64,000 nt of DNA, taken from Microplitis mediator. Taxonomy: Eukaryota; Arthropoda; Insecta; Hymenoptera; Braconidae. The position numbers were made by a program, and so were the translations under genes. Under the pieces are notes generated by a model. It made no database searches, was not told the DNA's origin, and saw only the letters and a list, made by a program, of their open reading frames with translations. This document shows, in pieces, positions 37,937 through 50,561 of the stretch; the stretch's first letter is position 1, and each line of letters begins with the position of its first letter. The stretch lies in the NCBI RefSeq assembly GCF_029852145.1, contig NC_079973.1:22772422-22836421 (forward strand), written 5' to 3'.

Positions 37937-39188
37937 ATGTATGTCCTAACTATTATTTGCTGCCTTATTGCTGCAGTTTACGGTCAACGCGTCGGAATTG
38001 GTCCTTGTCCTACAGTTAAAGCTTCGAAAACTATCGATATTGATAAAGTAAGTTACATATTTTTATAATTATTTACATATAAAATAAAATAAAATATTCT
38101 TCTTACCCGGCTCAAAAATAAAACTTGATTCAGGCTCGCTTCGCCTTATTTTCTTTTGAAGTTATCGATATGCCGACGATTATTTGATAAGATCTCGACT
38201 TTTTCGACTTGAATTTAATTTTTTTCAACTTTTTGAACTTTTTTCGTCTTAGTTTCAACTTAGTTTTGACTTTTTTGACTTATAATTTAAGTCGAATAAG
38301 TCTACATCAAGTCAGTTTCGACTTGATTTAGACTTTTTCGCCTTACATTTCAAGTCGAATAAGTCTAAACCAAGTCAATTTCGACTTGATTTCAACTTTT
38401 TCGTCTTAAATCGTGACTAAGTAAGCTAGTTAAGTCTAAACCAAGGCGAAAACTCAATGTATTTCATATCTCCGTAGAAAAAAGTCGAGTTTGTCTTGTA
38501 AAAAACGGCTCCAAATTTCGACTTGGTAAACCAAGTCTAAATCAAGTTTTATTTTTGACCCGGGTACATACCATTGATTCAAATTAATAAAATAAATTGT
38601 CAATTAGTATTCTGGAAAATGGTACGAATGGGAAACGAGTAATTCTTTGAGTAGCATATGTTCTTCGTCTACTTGGACTAAACATTCAGACAGTATAATT
38701 ACAGTCGTACATCGTAGTATTTCAAAAATGTAATGCTTTAATTATTTTGTAATTAATTTTGAATCTACTTGGACTTATTTGTTTTAAATTATCCAATTTT
38801 TTAATATTGCAGTACTAATTTGGAATCAGGAATTATTGGTGACGTAACTATAAATGACGAAAAAGTAAATGTGCAGTATAATATGCCTATGGGTCGTAAC
38901 ATTGAAGTAGAGTACAGGATTCTCGATACTGATTATGAAAATTTTTCTATTCTATGGAGTTGCTCAAACTTCAAGCTTGTGCAGTAAGTTAACAATTTTT
39001 GACCGAGTAAATTTATTAATTTCGATTAAATGATTTACTGATAATTTATTTGTAGCTACACTCATTTATCGGTACACGTAAGAGATCCCAACGTTGAACC
39101 GAACAATTTAAAAATTGGAGTAACAATAAAAGAAGCGGGAGTTAATCCTCCGCCAATGAGAAAAGTTGACCATTCGAATTGCCCATAA
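37937..39188 (+). CDS. Lipocalin L6
   Basis: Exons 37937-38047, 38608-38729, 38813-38983 and 39056-39188 encode 178 aa, the shortest intact member. The signal peptide is MYVLTIICCLIAAVYG, then QRVGIGPCPTV. Exon 2 has YSGKWYEWETS followed by a shortened strand region (122 nt instead of 131-134). Exon 3 has RILDTDYENFSILWSCSN. Exon 4 has HLSVHVRDPN, where the conserved T-R pair becomes V-R, and ends VDHSNCP. Intron 1 holds an intact family B MITE. The YEW and SNS residues after the G-x-W motif foreshadow the L7-L14 type, so it looks intermediate. Confidence 0.84.
38106..38564. repeat. MITE family B, copy 3, uninterrupted, in L6 intron 1
   Basis: 459 bp. Begins CCCGGCTCAAAAATAAAACT and ends TTTATTTTTGACCCGGG. 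It carries many internal inverted words (GACTTGGTTTAGAC and complements). It is the only copy without a family A insertion and serves as the reference for the empty site in copy 1. Confidence 0.82.
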
Positions 39189-40077
39189 ATTTTGAAGATT
39201 GAAAAAAAAAATTATCGTCGCACTTTTACGACAACCTCATGATTGAGAAGGATGCCGCATGATTTAATCACCAATATTATAGAAAAAAATGTTTGCTGCT
39301 ATTGTGTACTAGAATATTATGTTAAAAATAAACTTTGCATTATTAAAAAAATAATTTTGCACTTTATTCCTATAGCAATGAAATATTTTTCGACGAGAAA
39401 TTATTTGAATTATTTTTTAATCAATGTTTTAATATATCACACTTATATCTGTATTAATTTTTTTTTAATATAAACACGTTATCATAATTTAAAAAAATGA
39501 ATTTTTTCTGAGCGTCCCAATTTAGTCCAATCGACTTCTGTGTAATTAATTTTGATTTTAATGGAGTATTTAAAAATATAAAACAGCTGATACAATAAGT
39601 AAAAATTGCAGTTGACATATAATTAATTCAATTTTAATATAAAAAAAACACATCGAATGATTTAAGGTGAAAAGTGAGAACTGTAAATTCCTTAATTTCT
39701 CAATTCTTTTAACTAAAAAAAAAAAAACAAAAATGATGCTCAGGTTAATCCTGTTGTAATCGATAATTTGAAATGAAAATATCCGAATCATTTTTTAATA
39801 ATTGGCGTGTTTATGCTTAATATTTATTAAAAAAGTAATATTTAAGTTAAAAATATTAAAACAACTAATACTTCTTCATCAAAACAGACATTGATAATAT
39901 GATGATTTTTATATAAATGTTTTGATATTTTTTCATATCTTGTGATCAGTAACGTGCGCTTTTATAAATGCCAAAAAAATATTTAATAACTTCAGAAATT
40001 ATTTTTTTGCTCGAACGACATTTGCTTTATAAAATCACTGGTTTACTTTTAAATCAATTGATTCATTTAACAGGAAT
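39189..40077. other. L6-L7 intergenic region
   Basis: Non-coding. From about 39640 to the L7 ATG the sequence is nearly repeated at 46085-46518 before L10, so it is the left flank of the L7/L10 segmental duplication. It includes the promoter-proximal word GCTTTTATAAATGCC shared by both copies. Confidence 0.6.
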
Positions 40078-40871
40078 ATGTTGCGTGAATTGATAATTTT
40101 ATCTTTTATTGCTGGAGCAATTGGGTTAGCTTCGGAATCTGATAAGTGCCCAGTTATAAAACAAAGATTCTGGAATTTAGATCGAGTAATTATAAACGAA
40201 AAATAATATATTCAAACATAATAAATAAATTATTGAATAATTTATTGTAGTATGCCGGAACATGGTACGAATATAAGAGAAGTTCAAATAATTGGGCCAG
40301 GGCTGACAAATGTACTACAGCTGAATGGGAGAGATTTGGTTTCCGGGTGTTTACTGTTATTTGTGCTGGTATTTCAACAATGTAAATGAATATTTTGTTA
40401 ATTACTGATATTATTATCAACTCTATTTTTTTGAGGTAACAATTTTTTCTTTGATATTCAATAATTTAGTGATAATGGGGATGTAAGAACTGTCGCCCAA
40501 CTTACGTACGAAAATCCTCGAAATTTGACTATGACTCATTTCGTTCCCGTTGTGGGTGTGGTAAAAGGAAGCTACGTAATTCTTGAAACGGACTATGATA
40601 ATTATGCTATCGTTTGGAGTTGCGTTGAACAAGGATCTCGACAGTACGTCTAATTAATTAAATAAATTGTGGACTGAGTATTATTTATAAGAAATTTTTG
40701 ACTTTTAACTCTCAAAATTATTTTTTTTACAGTATTTCATATTATTGGTATATGACAAGAGAAGCTAAACCTTGTATGGATATTGATCGAATAGCGCAAA
40801 GAGTAATTCAAGAATATGGTCTTCAACCTGAATCTATGGCTAAGGTCGATCATGATAACTGTCCCTGCTAA
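40078..40871 (+). CDS. Lipocalin L7 (duplicate partner of L10)
   Basis: Exons 40078-40185, 40251-40381, 40470-40643 and 40733-40871 encode 183 aa. The signal peptide is MLRELIILSFIAGAIGLA, then SESDKCPV. Exon 2 starts YAGTWYEYKRSSNNWA. Exon 3 has VILETDYDNYAIVWSC. Exon 4 has YWYMTREAKPC with an extra Cys and ends VDHDNCPC with another, so two added cysteines could pair. Introns are very short (65-90 bp). The gene, its upstream 400 bp and its introns are nearly copied at L10; the two proteins differ mainly in exon 2 after the first Cys. It founds the distinctive SSNNW subgroup. Confidence 0.87.
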
Positions 40872-41193
40872 TGATTTATTTGATATGTACTAATTAACTG
40901 ATCAATAAAAAAGAGTTAAATATATAATTTATGAATTTAAATAGTTATTTTCTTTTTGTTGTTATGTACAATTAAAACTTTTAGGAACTACTCGTCAAGA
41001 ATTTTTAGAGGCTAAACTTTATTCTATTTTTTAAAAATAATTTGTTTTATTTTAAACTGAAAAATTTTCATAAATTTTTTGCTGCATAAAAGAATATTTA
41101 ATTTGCATACACGTATTTACGTAATGACGAATAATGAAAATATTAATAAAACGTCGTTGTTGATTTAAAAATTTTGAATGAAGATAAATTTTA

Positions 41194-41210
41194 TTGACAA
41201 GCGAATAAAA
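41194..41210 (+). promoter_or_regulatory. Shared upstream motif of L8
   Basis: TTGACAAGCGAATAAAA, about 100 bp before the L8 ATG. It closely resembles motifs before L9 (43851), L13 (57806) and L14 (59786). Confidence 0.45.
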
Positions 41211-41308
41211 AGTATTGATAACAAAGACGATCGTCTTCAGTTATTAAGTGACATTCCTGGTTAAGTGAATAAGTTTTTTAAGATCAAAAGTATTATAAAT
41301 TGAAGAAA

Positions 41309-42985
41309 ATGTTGTGTATATTAATTATTATTTTTTTGACTGACGGCGCTTTCACTGAGTCAATAAGTCCAGGTCACTGTCCAAATATAACATTGGATAG
41401 ACAATTGGACCTAAGTAAAGTTAGTATTTTAATAATAATACAAAATATAATGATTTTGTTGGCCACTATTAAAAATTCGATATCCTTTTAGTACCAAGGG
41501 CAGTGGTATGAATACAAAAGAAGCTCTATTATTTGGAGTAATGCAGATAAATGTACGTCATTGAAATGGAGGAGAATTGGAAATCAGTGGACTATCACGT
41601 CTTCAGGCATTTCATCATTGTAATAATCTTTTTATTTTTTTCAAGACCCATTTTTTTTTAAGATCCATAAAAATCGATATTCAATCGTAAAAATTTATGA
41701 TAGTTTATTTATATTAACGAATAATATCAAGGAACCCCGTGATGATCAATCAGGATTTTCGCGTGTCAACTTAACAAAGGTCACAAGTTTAACAGGCATG
41801 AAAAAAATTTATTGCAAGTGAAATATTGTGCTTGACTTAATTTAAACTCGTGTGAAAACTGAAAGTAACCAATGATTGGTATCGATTCCCCAGCCGATGA
41901 AGCAGATAATCGCTGCTGATTTTTAGCCAATAATAATTACCGACCATTAATAAGTAATTTACTACTGAATAGCCCCTGATAGCCAAGTTGGCGAGGAACT
42001 GGCGTGAAACTTACAGCCGCAACTAGACGCCAAGTTGGCCGCAAAAGTTGGTACTTCCAAAGTTGATAGACACTTTCTGAGAAAGTTGGTTGCAAAAGTT
42101 AGAAATCCAATAAGTTGACGGTCATTTTCTGAGAAAGTTGGTGGCAAAAGTTGGTTGCAAAAGTTGGTTGCAAAAGTTGGCAATCTATAGTTGACGGAAA
42201 GTTGCCTTCAACTTTCTCAGAAACCTGCATTCCAGTTGCGGCTCCATACTGGCGCCAGATTTCTCAGAAAGTTGGCGGTAACCTGTAGCCAAAAGTTACG
42301 AAAGCTAAAGTTGTGAACAACTTGTTGTTAAGTCGGTCGCAAACTAATGAAATACCAACTTTTGGACGAGAAATCCTGGTTATCAGGGAGCTTTTCCTGA
42401 TTTTTGAAATTTTATTTTTTTACTGATTCAAATCTATTTCAAATTAAAGTTAATCTTTGAATATTGCCGACATTAAATACCAAATCCTTCAAAACTTTAA
42501 GCAGAATTTTATTGCGACAAAATAAAAAAAAGTAAATAAAACCATTCATTGTTTAATTAAATTTTTAATAATAAAAACTTGAATATTTTAGGGCTAATAG
42601 TGGTTCAAAGTCAACTACATTTTCAAAAACGTCACTCATCGGTAATAGTAAAATTGGTGTCACGAATTATTCAGCTGTTTTGGGTGTATCGTATAGAGAA
42701 TATTATATTCTTGAGACAGACAACGAAAACTATTCAATTATTTGGAGTTGCGAAAATAAAGGAAAAGGACAGTGAGTAGATTGATGATTTATTAGATATT
42801 TTCACGTAAATATTGAGCGTTTTATTTTTAATCTTTTATTTGTATTTATTAGCATCAGAAATGCTTGGATCCTCACAAGAAAAATAAATCCCACGGTAAA
42901 TATTGAAAAAATAGCTAAAAGGGTATTTGGTACGCATTGCATTGAAATGCCGCCAATGTCAAGAGTCGATCACTATAATTGCTAA
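41309..42985 (+). CDS. Lipocalin L8
   Basis: Exons 41309-41419, 41492-41619, 42592-42771 and 42853-42985 encode 183 aa. The signal peptide is MLCILIIIFLTDGAFT, then ESISPGHCPNI. Exon 2 has YQGQWYEYKRSS and ADKCTSLKW. Exon 3 has YILETDNENYSIIWSCENK, where the usual TDY is TDN. Exon 4 has AWILTRKIN and ends RVDHYNC with the stop right after the Cys, so the usual final Pro is absent. Intron 2 (972 bp) contains a TIR element at 41972-42391. Same SSNNW-type subgroup as L7. Confidence 0.84.
41972..42391. repeat. TIR element with internal GTTGGTTGCAAAA repeats, in L8 intron 2
   Basis: The left end GCCCCTGATAGCCAAG and right end CTGGTTATCAGGGAGC are imperfect inverted repeats. The body is GC-richer than its surroundings and repeats AAAGTTGGTTGCAAAAGTTG-like words several times, with TTTCTGAGAAAGTTG and its complement in both halves. 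Non-coding. Superfamily unknown. Confidence 0.55.
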
Positions 42986-43260
42986 AAGTATTAATGAATT
43001 TTGAATTTAACCAAAATGTAAATCAAATCTAGAATAGTAATTATTTATTGTATTAGTCGTACTCAATAAAAAAGCGTAAAGAATTTCATTTGAATAAAAG
43101 TTCAATTTTTTCATTAATTTTGCTTATTTTATTTGATTTGATTTAGTGATTATTTTGAAATTTTATCACTCAAGTAGTGTCAGTTAGAAAATAAAAGTAC
43201 TTCGTTTACTTTAATCTCTCTAAAAAACTCATTTTTACGCTAAAATATATAAAAATATTC

Positions 43261-43578
43261 CGTAAAAAATTTGCGAACCGAACGCAGATTAAATCCGGAG
43301 TAAATGCGGAATGATTACGGAGCGGATAATTTATTATTTAATATTTATTTAATATCCTCGGAGTGAAATTCACTTCGGAAAAGAGTTTATTTTAACATTA
43401 AGACTCTGGATAGGAGTGGATGCAGATTGAAAAAAAATCCTCATCGATCCGTAATGACTCCGCTGAAAAGACTAACTCCTTATTTACTTCATATGCAGAG
43501 TGATTTTTTTAAATATTCAGAAACTCCGAGTGACGGATTCAAATAAAATCTGTAATCACTCCTGATTTTTTACAGTGT
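43261..43578. repeat. MITE family C, copy 4
   Basis: About 318 bp. Begins CGTAAAAAATTTGCGAACCG and ends GATTTTTTACAGTGT, inverted to one another. The interior is diverged but keeps GATTAAATCCGGAG and CACTCCTGATTTT. Confidence 0.65.
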
Positions 43579-43850
43579 ATATTTTGACGTAAATTCATAA
43601 CTTGTGTTTTTTTTAACAATAGAATGTCTCATTAAATAATGAATTCTGACTTGTTATTAAAAATGTTCAAATTTGATATTTAAAAAATACCGATTAACGT
43701 ACGTTTTATTTAAAATTGTAGAACCTCACCGTTTCTTCGAAAGAATGTTTTTAACAATACAAAAACAAAATCACTTTATTTATATTTAAATATTATTGTA
43801 TACTCTTATTTTCCGACGTGTTAATGTTTTTCAATGAAAAAAGAAATATT

Positions 43851-43867
43851 TTGGCAAGTGAGCGGAA
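43851..43867 (+). promoter_or_regulatory. Shared upstream motif of L9
   Basis: TTGGCAAGTGAGCGGAA, about 155 bp before the L9 ATG, a variant of the TTGACAAGTGAA motif seen before L8, L13 and L14. Confidence 0.4.
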
Positions 43868-44007
43868 AAATTTTCACGTCAAAACATCCTTAGCACGTCG
43901 ACGGCTAACAAGGGATATGTCTATAAAAGCGCTAATATTAAAAATCCGGTTATTTAGTTGATCGGAATCAATCATCTGAGAATATTGAAAAAATAATAAT
44001 AAGCAAA

Positions 44008-45489
<1,482 letters not shown>

Positions 45490-46518
45490 GATCATTTAAT
45501 TGCTAAGTGTACAAATCAGTGAATTCTATGATGGAAATAAAAAAAATAGCAATAAAATTACGTTCTATTGATACATTTTCTTTTGCTAGTTTAATTTAAA
45601 CATTTGAATTCAACTATACAAATTGAAAATTTTTAATTTTTGATTTTCAAAATATTTAAATTAGAGATTAAACAAGTATTGGGTATTTATTTAGAAAAGG
45701 TTTTTTTGAATAATTTCGTGTAATAAACAAATTTGGAAAATCCAAAAATGTTCATATTAAATGTTTAATTAAATAAATACATTTTTCAAAAAAATTAAGA
45801 GATTTTGAAGTTGATAGAGAATCTTATCTGAAAAATAAATAAAAAAAAATGTCTTTTTATTGATTCTTCAAAAATGTATCATAAAATTTTTCAAAAATGT
45901 AACGATTAAATATGAGTTAATAGCTTACAAGTTTTCATGTGACAGAAAAACACATTTGAGCTTGAGTTTTATCTTTAATATCATAGCATACTTTCTTATT
46001 TCGCGAGGTGTTTGTTTTACTTAATCAAATTAAGTAATAAGTTAATAAAAAAATTTTTTATACCTTATAATTATTTATTAATATAAAAAAAACACAACAA
46101 TTGATTTAAGCTGAAAAATGCAATTGTAAATCCCTTTATTTCTCAATTCTTTGAACTAAAAAAAAAATTTTTTTAATGATGCTCAGTTTAATCCTGTCGC
46201 AATCGATAATTTGGAATGAAAATATCCGAATAATTTTTTAATAACTGGCATATTTGTGCTTAATATTGATTAAAAAAATAATATTTAAGTTAAAAATATT
46301 AAAACAACTAATACTTCTTCATCAAAACAGACATTGATAATATGATGATTTTTATATAAATGTTTTGATATTTTTTCATATCTGGTAATCAGTAACGCGC
46401 GCTTTTATAAATGCCAAAAAATGATTCAAACTTCAGAAATTGTTTTTTTGCTCGAACGACATTTTTTTCATAAAATCACTGATTTACTTTTAAATCAATT
46501 GATTAATTTAAGAGGAAT
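45490..46518. other. L9-L10 intergenic region with duplication junction
   Basis: Non-coding. The part 45898-46045 closely matches 47466-47640, the sequence before L11. From about 46085 on it matches the upstream flank of L7. The junction between the two homologies is near 46050-46085. Confidence 0.6.
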
Positions 46519-47315
46519 ATGTTGCGTAAATTGATAATTTTATCTTTTATTGCTGGAGCAATTGGGTTAGCTTCGGAATCTGATAAGTGCCCAGTTATAA
46601 AACAAAGATTGTGGAATTTAGATAGAGTAATTATAAACGAAAAGTAATATATTCAAACACAATAAATAAATTATTGAATATTTTATCATAGGTTATTGCC
46701 GGAAAATGGTACGAATATAAGAGAAGTTCAAATAATTGGGCCGGTGCTGACAAATGTACTGGATTTCAATATAAGAGAATTGGATCTGGGGAGTTTAGTG
46801 TTATTTGCGATGGTATTTCGACAATGTAAATGAATATTTTATTATTTGCTGATATTATTATCAACTCTATTTTTTTGAGGTAACAATTTTTTCTTTTTCA
46901 TTTAATAATTTAGTGATAACGGGGTCGTAAGAACTGTTGGCAAACTTACGTACAAAGATCCTCGAAATTTGACTGTAACTTATTTCGTTCCCGTCGTGGG
47001 TGTGGTAAAAGAAAGCTACGTAATTCTTGAAACGGACTATGATAATTATGCTATCTCTTGGAGTTGCGTTCAACAAGGATCTCGACAGTACGTCTAATTA
47101 ATTAAACAAATTGTGGACTGAGTTTCATTTATAAGAAATTTGACTTTTAACTCTCAAAATTATTTTTTTCCAGTATTTCATATTATTGGTATATCACAAG
47201 AGAACCTCAACCTTGTATGGATATTGATCGAATAGCCCAAAGAGTAATTCAAGAATATGGTCTTCAACCTGAATCTATGTCTAAGGTCGATCAAGATAAC
47301 TGTCCCTACAATTGA
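46519..47315 (+). CDS. Lipocalin L10 (recent duplicate of L7)
   Basis: Exons 46519-46626, 46692-46825, 46914-47087 and 47174-47315 encode 185 aa. The signal peptide and first exon differ from L7 at only two residues. Exon 2 opens VIAGKWYEYKRSSNNWA, one residue longer than in L7 because the acceptor is followed by an extra codon. After ADKCTG it diverges sharply from L7 (FQYKRIGSGEFSV versus TAEWERFGFRVFTV). Exon 3 has VILETDYDNYAISWSC. Exon 4 has YWYITREPQPC and ends NCPYN. Introns and 400 bp upstream align to L7, so the duplication is recent. Most exon 3 differences change amino acids. Confidence 0.87.
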
Positions 47316-47742
47316 TTTATTTATTATGTACTAATTAATTGATAAATTAAAAATGAAGTTAAACATATAATTTATAAATTTAAATTGTTATTTTCTTTTT
47401 GTTTTTATGTACTATTAAAATTTTTAAAAACAGCCTAAGTTCTTACCAATTTTTTCCATAATATAAGTTACGATTAAATATGAGTTAATAGCTTACAAGT
47501 TTTCATGTGACAGAAACACACATTAAGTATTTTTGAGCTTGAGTTTATTTTTAATATTATATATAATATTGCTATAGCATACTTTCTTATCTGGCAAGGG
47601 GTTTATTTTACTTAATCAAATTAAATAATAAGTTATCAAACATTTTTTTTACGGAACATTAACTCAGTAATGTAAATAACTAACAAGGAAAAAAGGTGTA
47701 TATAAGACACATATCAGCACTGATAAAGTAATTACTAGCAAA
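47316..47742. other. L10-L11 intergenic region and L11 promoter
   Basis: Contains the 47466-47640 block also found at 45898-46045 and a TATA-like GTATATAAG at 47698-47706, 37 bp before the L11 ATG. Confidence 0.5.
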
Positions 47743-48509
47743 ATGTCATGTATATTAATTATTTTGTGCTTAATTTCTGGAGTGTTTACTCAATCATGGG
47801 AACCCGGAAAATGTCCTTCAATAGACGTGGAACCAGTTGATATTTGTCGAGTAAGTATCATTTTTAAGCTGAAATTGTTTATTTCAAATAATATTTCTAT
47901 AGTGAAATTCATTTCTGCAGGTAAGTGGAAGATGGTTTGAGTACAAGAAGAGCTTTGATGTTTATGACCCTGAGGAGACATGTGCGGAAATGTTTTGGAA
48001 TAATACTGACACGGTTGGGTCACAACTTATTTTTACTTCTATACCAAAAGAGTAATTATAAAATTTCAATGTTTTAATTATTATGTACTTCATACGTTAA
48101 TTTATATACATTTTATTGATATTTTGTCATTTAGAACCAAAAATTGCTTAAAGATTATTGCCGATGCAACGTTAAATGACAATTCACTATTTACCGATTT
48201 CCATATACCAGTTTCGGCAAGCGTAAAGATATATACTTATATTCTTGAGACAGATTATAATGACTATATAATTATTTGGCGTTGTCAAAATCGCGGATCT
48301 ATGCAGTAAGTTGACACTTTGAAAATACGTGATAATTTTATTGATTAAATAACTAATTAATCACCTTTTTCAGTGCTATCACCTCTTGGGTTAAGTCACG
48401 ATATGCAAAGCCACGCATTGATATAGATAAAAAAGTTAGAGAAGCATTCCGAAAAAGAGGTCTCAAGATTGTATCATTTGTAAAAATGGATCAAGAAAAT
48501 TGCCCTTAA
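47743..48509 (+). CDS. Lipocalin L11
   Basis: Exons 47743-47850, 47921-48051, 48135-48305 and 48374-48509 encode 181 aa. The signal peptide is MSCILIILCLISGVFT, then QSWEPGKCPSI. Exon 2 begins VSGRWFEYKKS, with Phe in place of Tyr after the conserved Trp, and has EETCAEMFW. Exon 3 has YILETDYNDYIIIWRCQN. Exon 4 has SWVKSRYAK and ends KMDQENCP. The acceptor of exon 2 (CTGCAG) is followed directly by GTAAGT, a donor-like string inside the exon start, so mis-splicing is conceivable. Related to L9. Confidence 0.85.
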
Positions 48510-49528
48510 AAACTTATTTCGTTCTGAAATATAACACTGGTTACTATAAGATTGTAAAACAATGAATTTGTTCGTAAAAATAACCAAAAAATAACGAAAT
48601 TACATTGTATACATATTTTTTTTGCAACTCTTCAAATAAAAAATTAAAAATTTGACCTTGCGCATTACGAATTTTTTAATGTAAACCTGATATAACTAGA
48701 TTCAAATTCACCGACAGACAAGATTTATCTTAAATGTAAAACGAGCACAATACGCAAGTATTAGAAAACTTTCAAATGTAAATTTAAAAATCCCCATACA
48801 TGAGAAAAAGTACTTGAAGTTTTTTACACGCACCTATTAGTAAGAAGCAAATGATAGAGGTTTTCTCAAACTATTCAACAAATCGTCAAAAATTTCATCG
48901 CTTTAGTTGGTACTTCTAGCAAATTAAAGATTTAATTACAACTCAGATTCATTATGAAATTGAGATCAATTAGCCAACTATAGATTTTTACTCTGTAAGA
49001 GATGATTCTAAAATTCTTTTTTAGTTCACGAAAAGCTCATACACATTTTTTAATAATCATATCATCAAACGTGTAGCCTACAGAAATTTTCAGGATTGAT
49101 CTACAGGATACTGAAATATAGTTTCCAATTAAGGTATCATGATGATCATCATATTCGTCGACGAGTATCGTTAGCCATTAAAAACTAAAATTGACTATAA
49201 TTTATTCTTATGCACATTTTTATAAAGTAAATAATATATGTGTATACATAACGATCAAAAATATTGATTTCACGTAAAAAAAAAATATATATATTTAAAA
49301 ATTATTTCCTCATGTCTGTTTTTTTATCGTATTTATCCTCCTTGAAATTGTTTGAATTTTTGACCTAAAATTTTTATCAAAAATAAAATATTGTTTGTTT
49401 CAAAAATTTAAATATTTATATATTTATTCAATTACTTGGAAAAGAGAATAAAAGGAACTGGCTTCCATAACCATATCTTCACAAGTAAAAAAAATTATTC
49501 GAACATTTTTTCAATCTATTAATATAAA
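48510..49528. other. L11-L12 intergenic region
   Basis: About 1 kb without genes, exon relics or repeats that I could match elsewhere in the window. Slightly GC-richer from 48690 to 49170. Confidence 0.45.
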
Positions 49529-50561
49529 ATGTTTCTTAACTTAATTATTTTTTTCCTACTGGCTGAAACCTTCATCCAAGTGGCTAAAGCTGATCGTTGT
49601 CCAACACCGCAAGTAGAATTTGTAGATTTAGACAAAGTAAATAGAAAAAGAGAGAAGAATATATTGTTTATTATTTTTAACTTTAAATAATCTATTTTTT
49701 ATTAATTGTTCTATAAGTACGCCGGAGTATGGTATCATTACGCACAAAGCAGCAATAAGTTCGAGAACACTGGGAAATACTCAAAATTCGAATGGAGTAA
49801 ACCCAACGAAGGAGGAAATTCAACCGTCATTATAACCGAAATTTCAAAAGTGTAATTTAAATTATCTTAATAAATAGAAATCTATCAAGTCTACGTAAAC
49901 TAAACTCATGTTTTTAGAATGATTTTTAAATTTGTCCGTTTATAAATTCATGTTCTAGGACTTGTGAAGAATCAAAAGTGCCAGCAATTGGGTATAACGA
50001 AGGAGATAAAGTAATTAATGAAGTATATGTACCAATTGTCGGTACCATAAGAACAGACCCATGGGTTCTTGCGACAGATTATGAAAATTATTCAATTTTT
50101 TATGCTTGTAAAAACGTCGGAGACAAACAGTAAGTTAATTTTATGTACTTTAATGAGTGTAAATGTAGCAGATATCAGACAAATTTAAAATTATAAATAA
50201 AGATGGTAAATAATTTAAAAAATAATATTCATAAAAAATGCACTTATTAATTTCAAAATTTTTTAAATGCGCATTTTTTAAAATTTTATTTTATTAATTA
50301 TTTACTCTATTTATTTATAATTTTAAATTTGTCTGATGTCTGATGCATTCACACTCATATACTTTATATATGAATATCAGTTATTAATAATCGAAATAAT
50401 AAATACATAATCTTTAAAAAACTTTTAGAGAAATTAATGCGGGGATCTTTACAAGAAGTCCATGTCCCTATTTAAATATATTTTTAATTGCTAAAAGAGT
50501 TTACGATTTTTACAGCATAGAAATGCCTAAAATGATAAGAGTTGAACAAGAATGTGATTAA
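49529..50561 (+). CDS. Lipocalin L12, with altered cysteine pattern
   Basis: Exons 49529-49636, 49718-49851, 49959-50129 and 50429-50561 encode 181 aa. The signal peptide is MFLNLIIFFLLAETFIQVAKA, then DRCPTP. Exon 2 reads YAGVWYHYAQSSNKF but lacks the Cys all other members have in this exon. Exon 3 instead gains a Cys at its start (TCEESK) and keeps YACKN after VLATDYENYSIF. Exon 4 has FTRSPCPY with an extra Cys and ends VEQECD, losing the N-C-P ending. A rewired disulfide set is likely. Intron 3 contains a family D MITE. Confidence 0.82.
50153..50358. repeat. MITE family D, copy 1, in L12 intron 3
   Basis: 206 bp with inverted ends ATGAGTGTAAATGTAGCAGA and the complement ending TTCACACTCAT. 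The flanks GTACTTTA (50145-50152) and ATACTTTA (50359-50366) match at 7 of 8 positions, a likely target duplication. Confidence 0.78.

Larger units (their letters stand above)
42986..44007. other. L8-L9 intergenic region
   Basis: Non-coding. Holds a family C MITE at 43261-43578 and the L9 promoter elements: TTGGCAAGTGAGCGGAA at 43851 and the TATA-like CTATAAAAGC at 43921. Confidence 0.55.

Noticed and set aside
42579..42779. 66-codon ORF around L8 exon 3
   Set aside because: It is a shifted-frame shadow; the correct frame has YILETDNENYSIIWSC and fits the splice phases.
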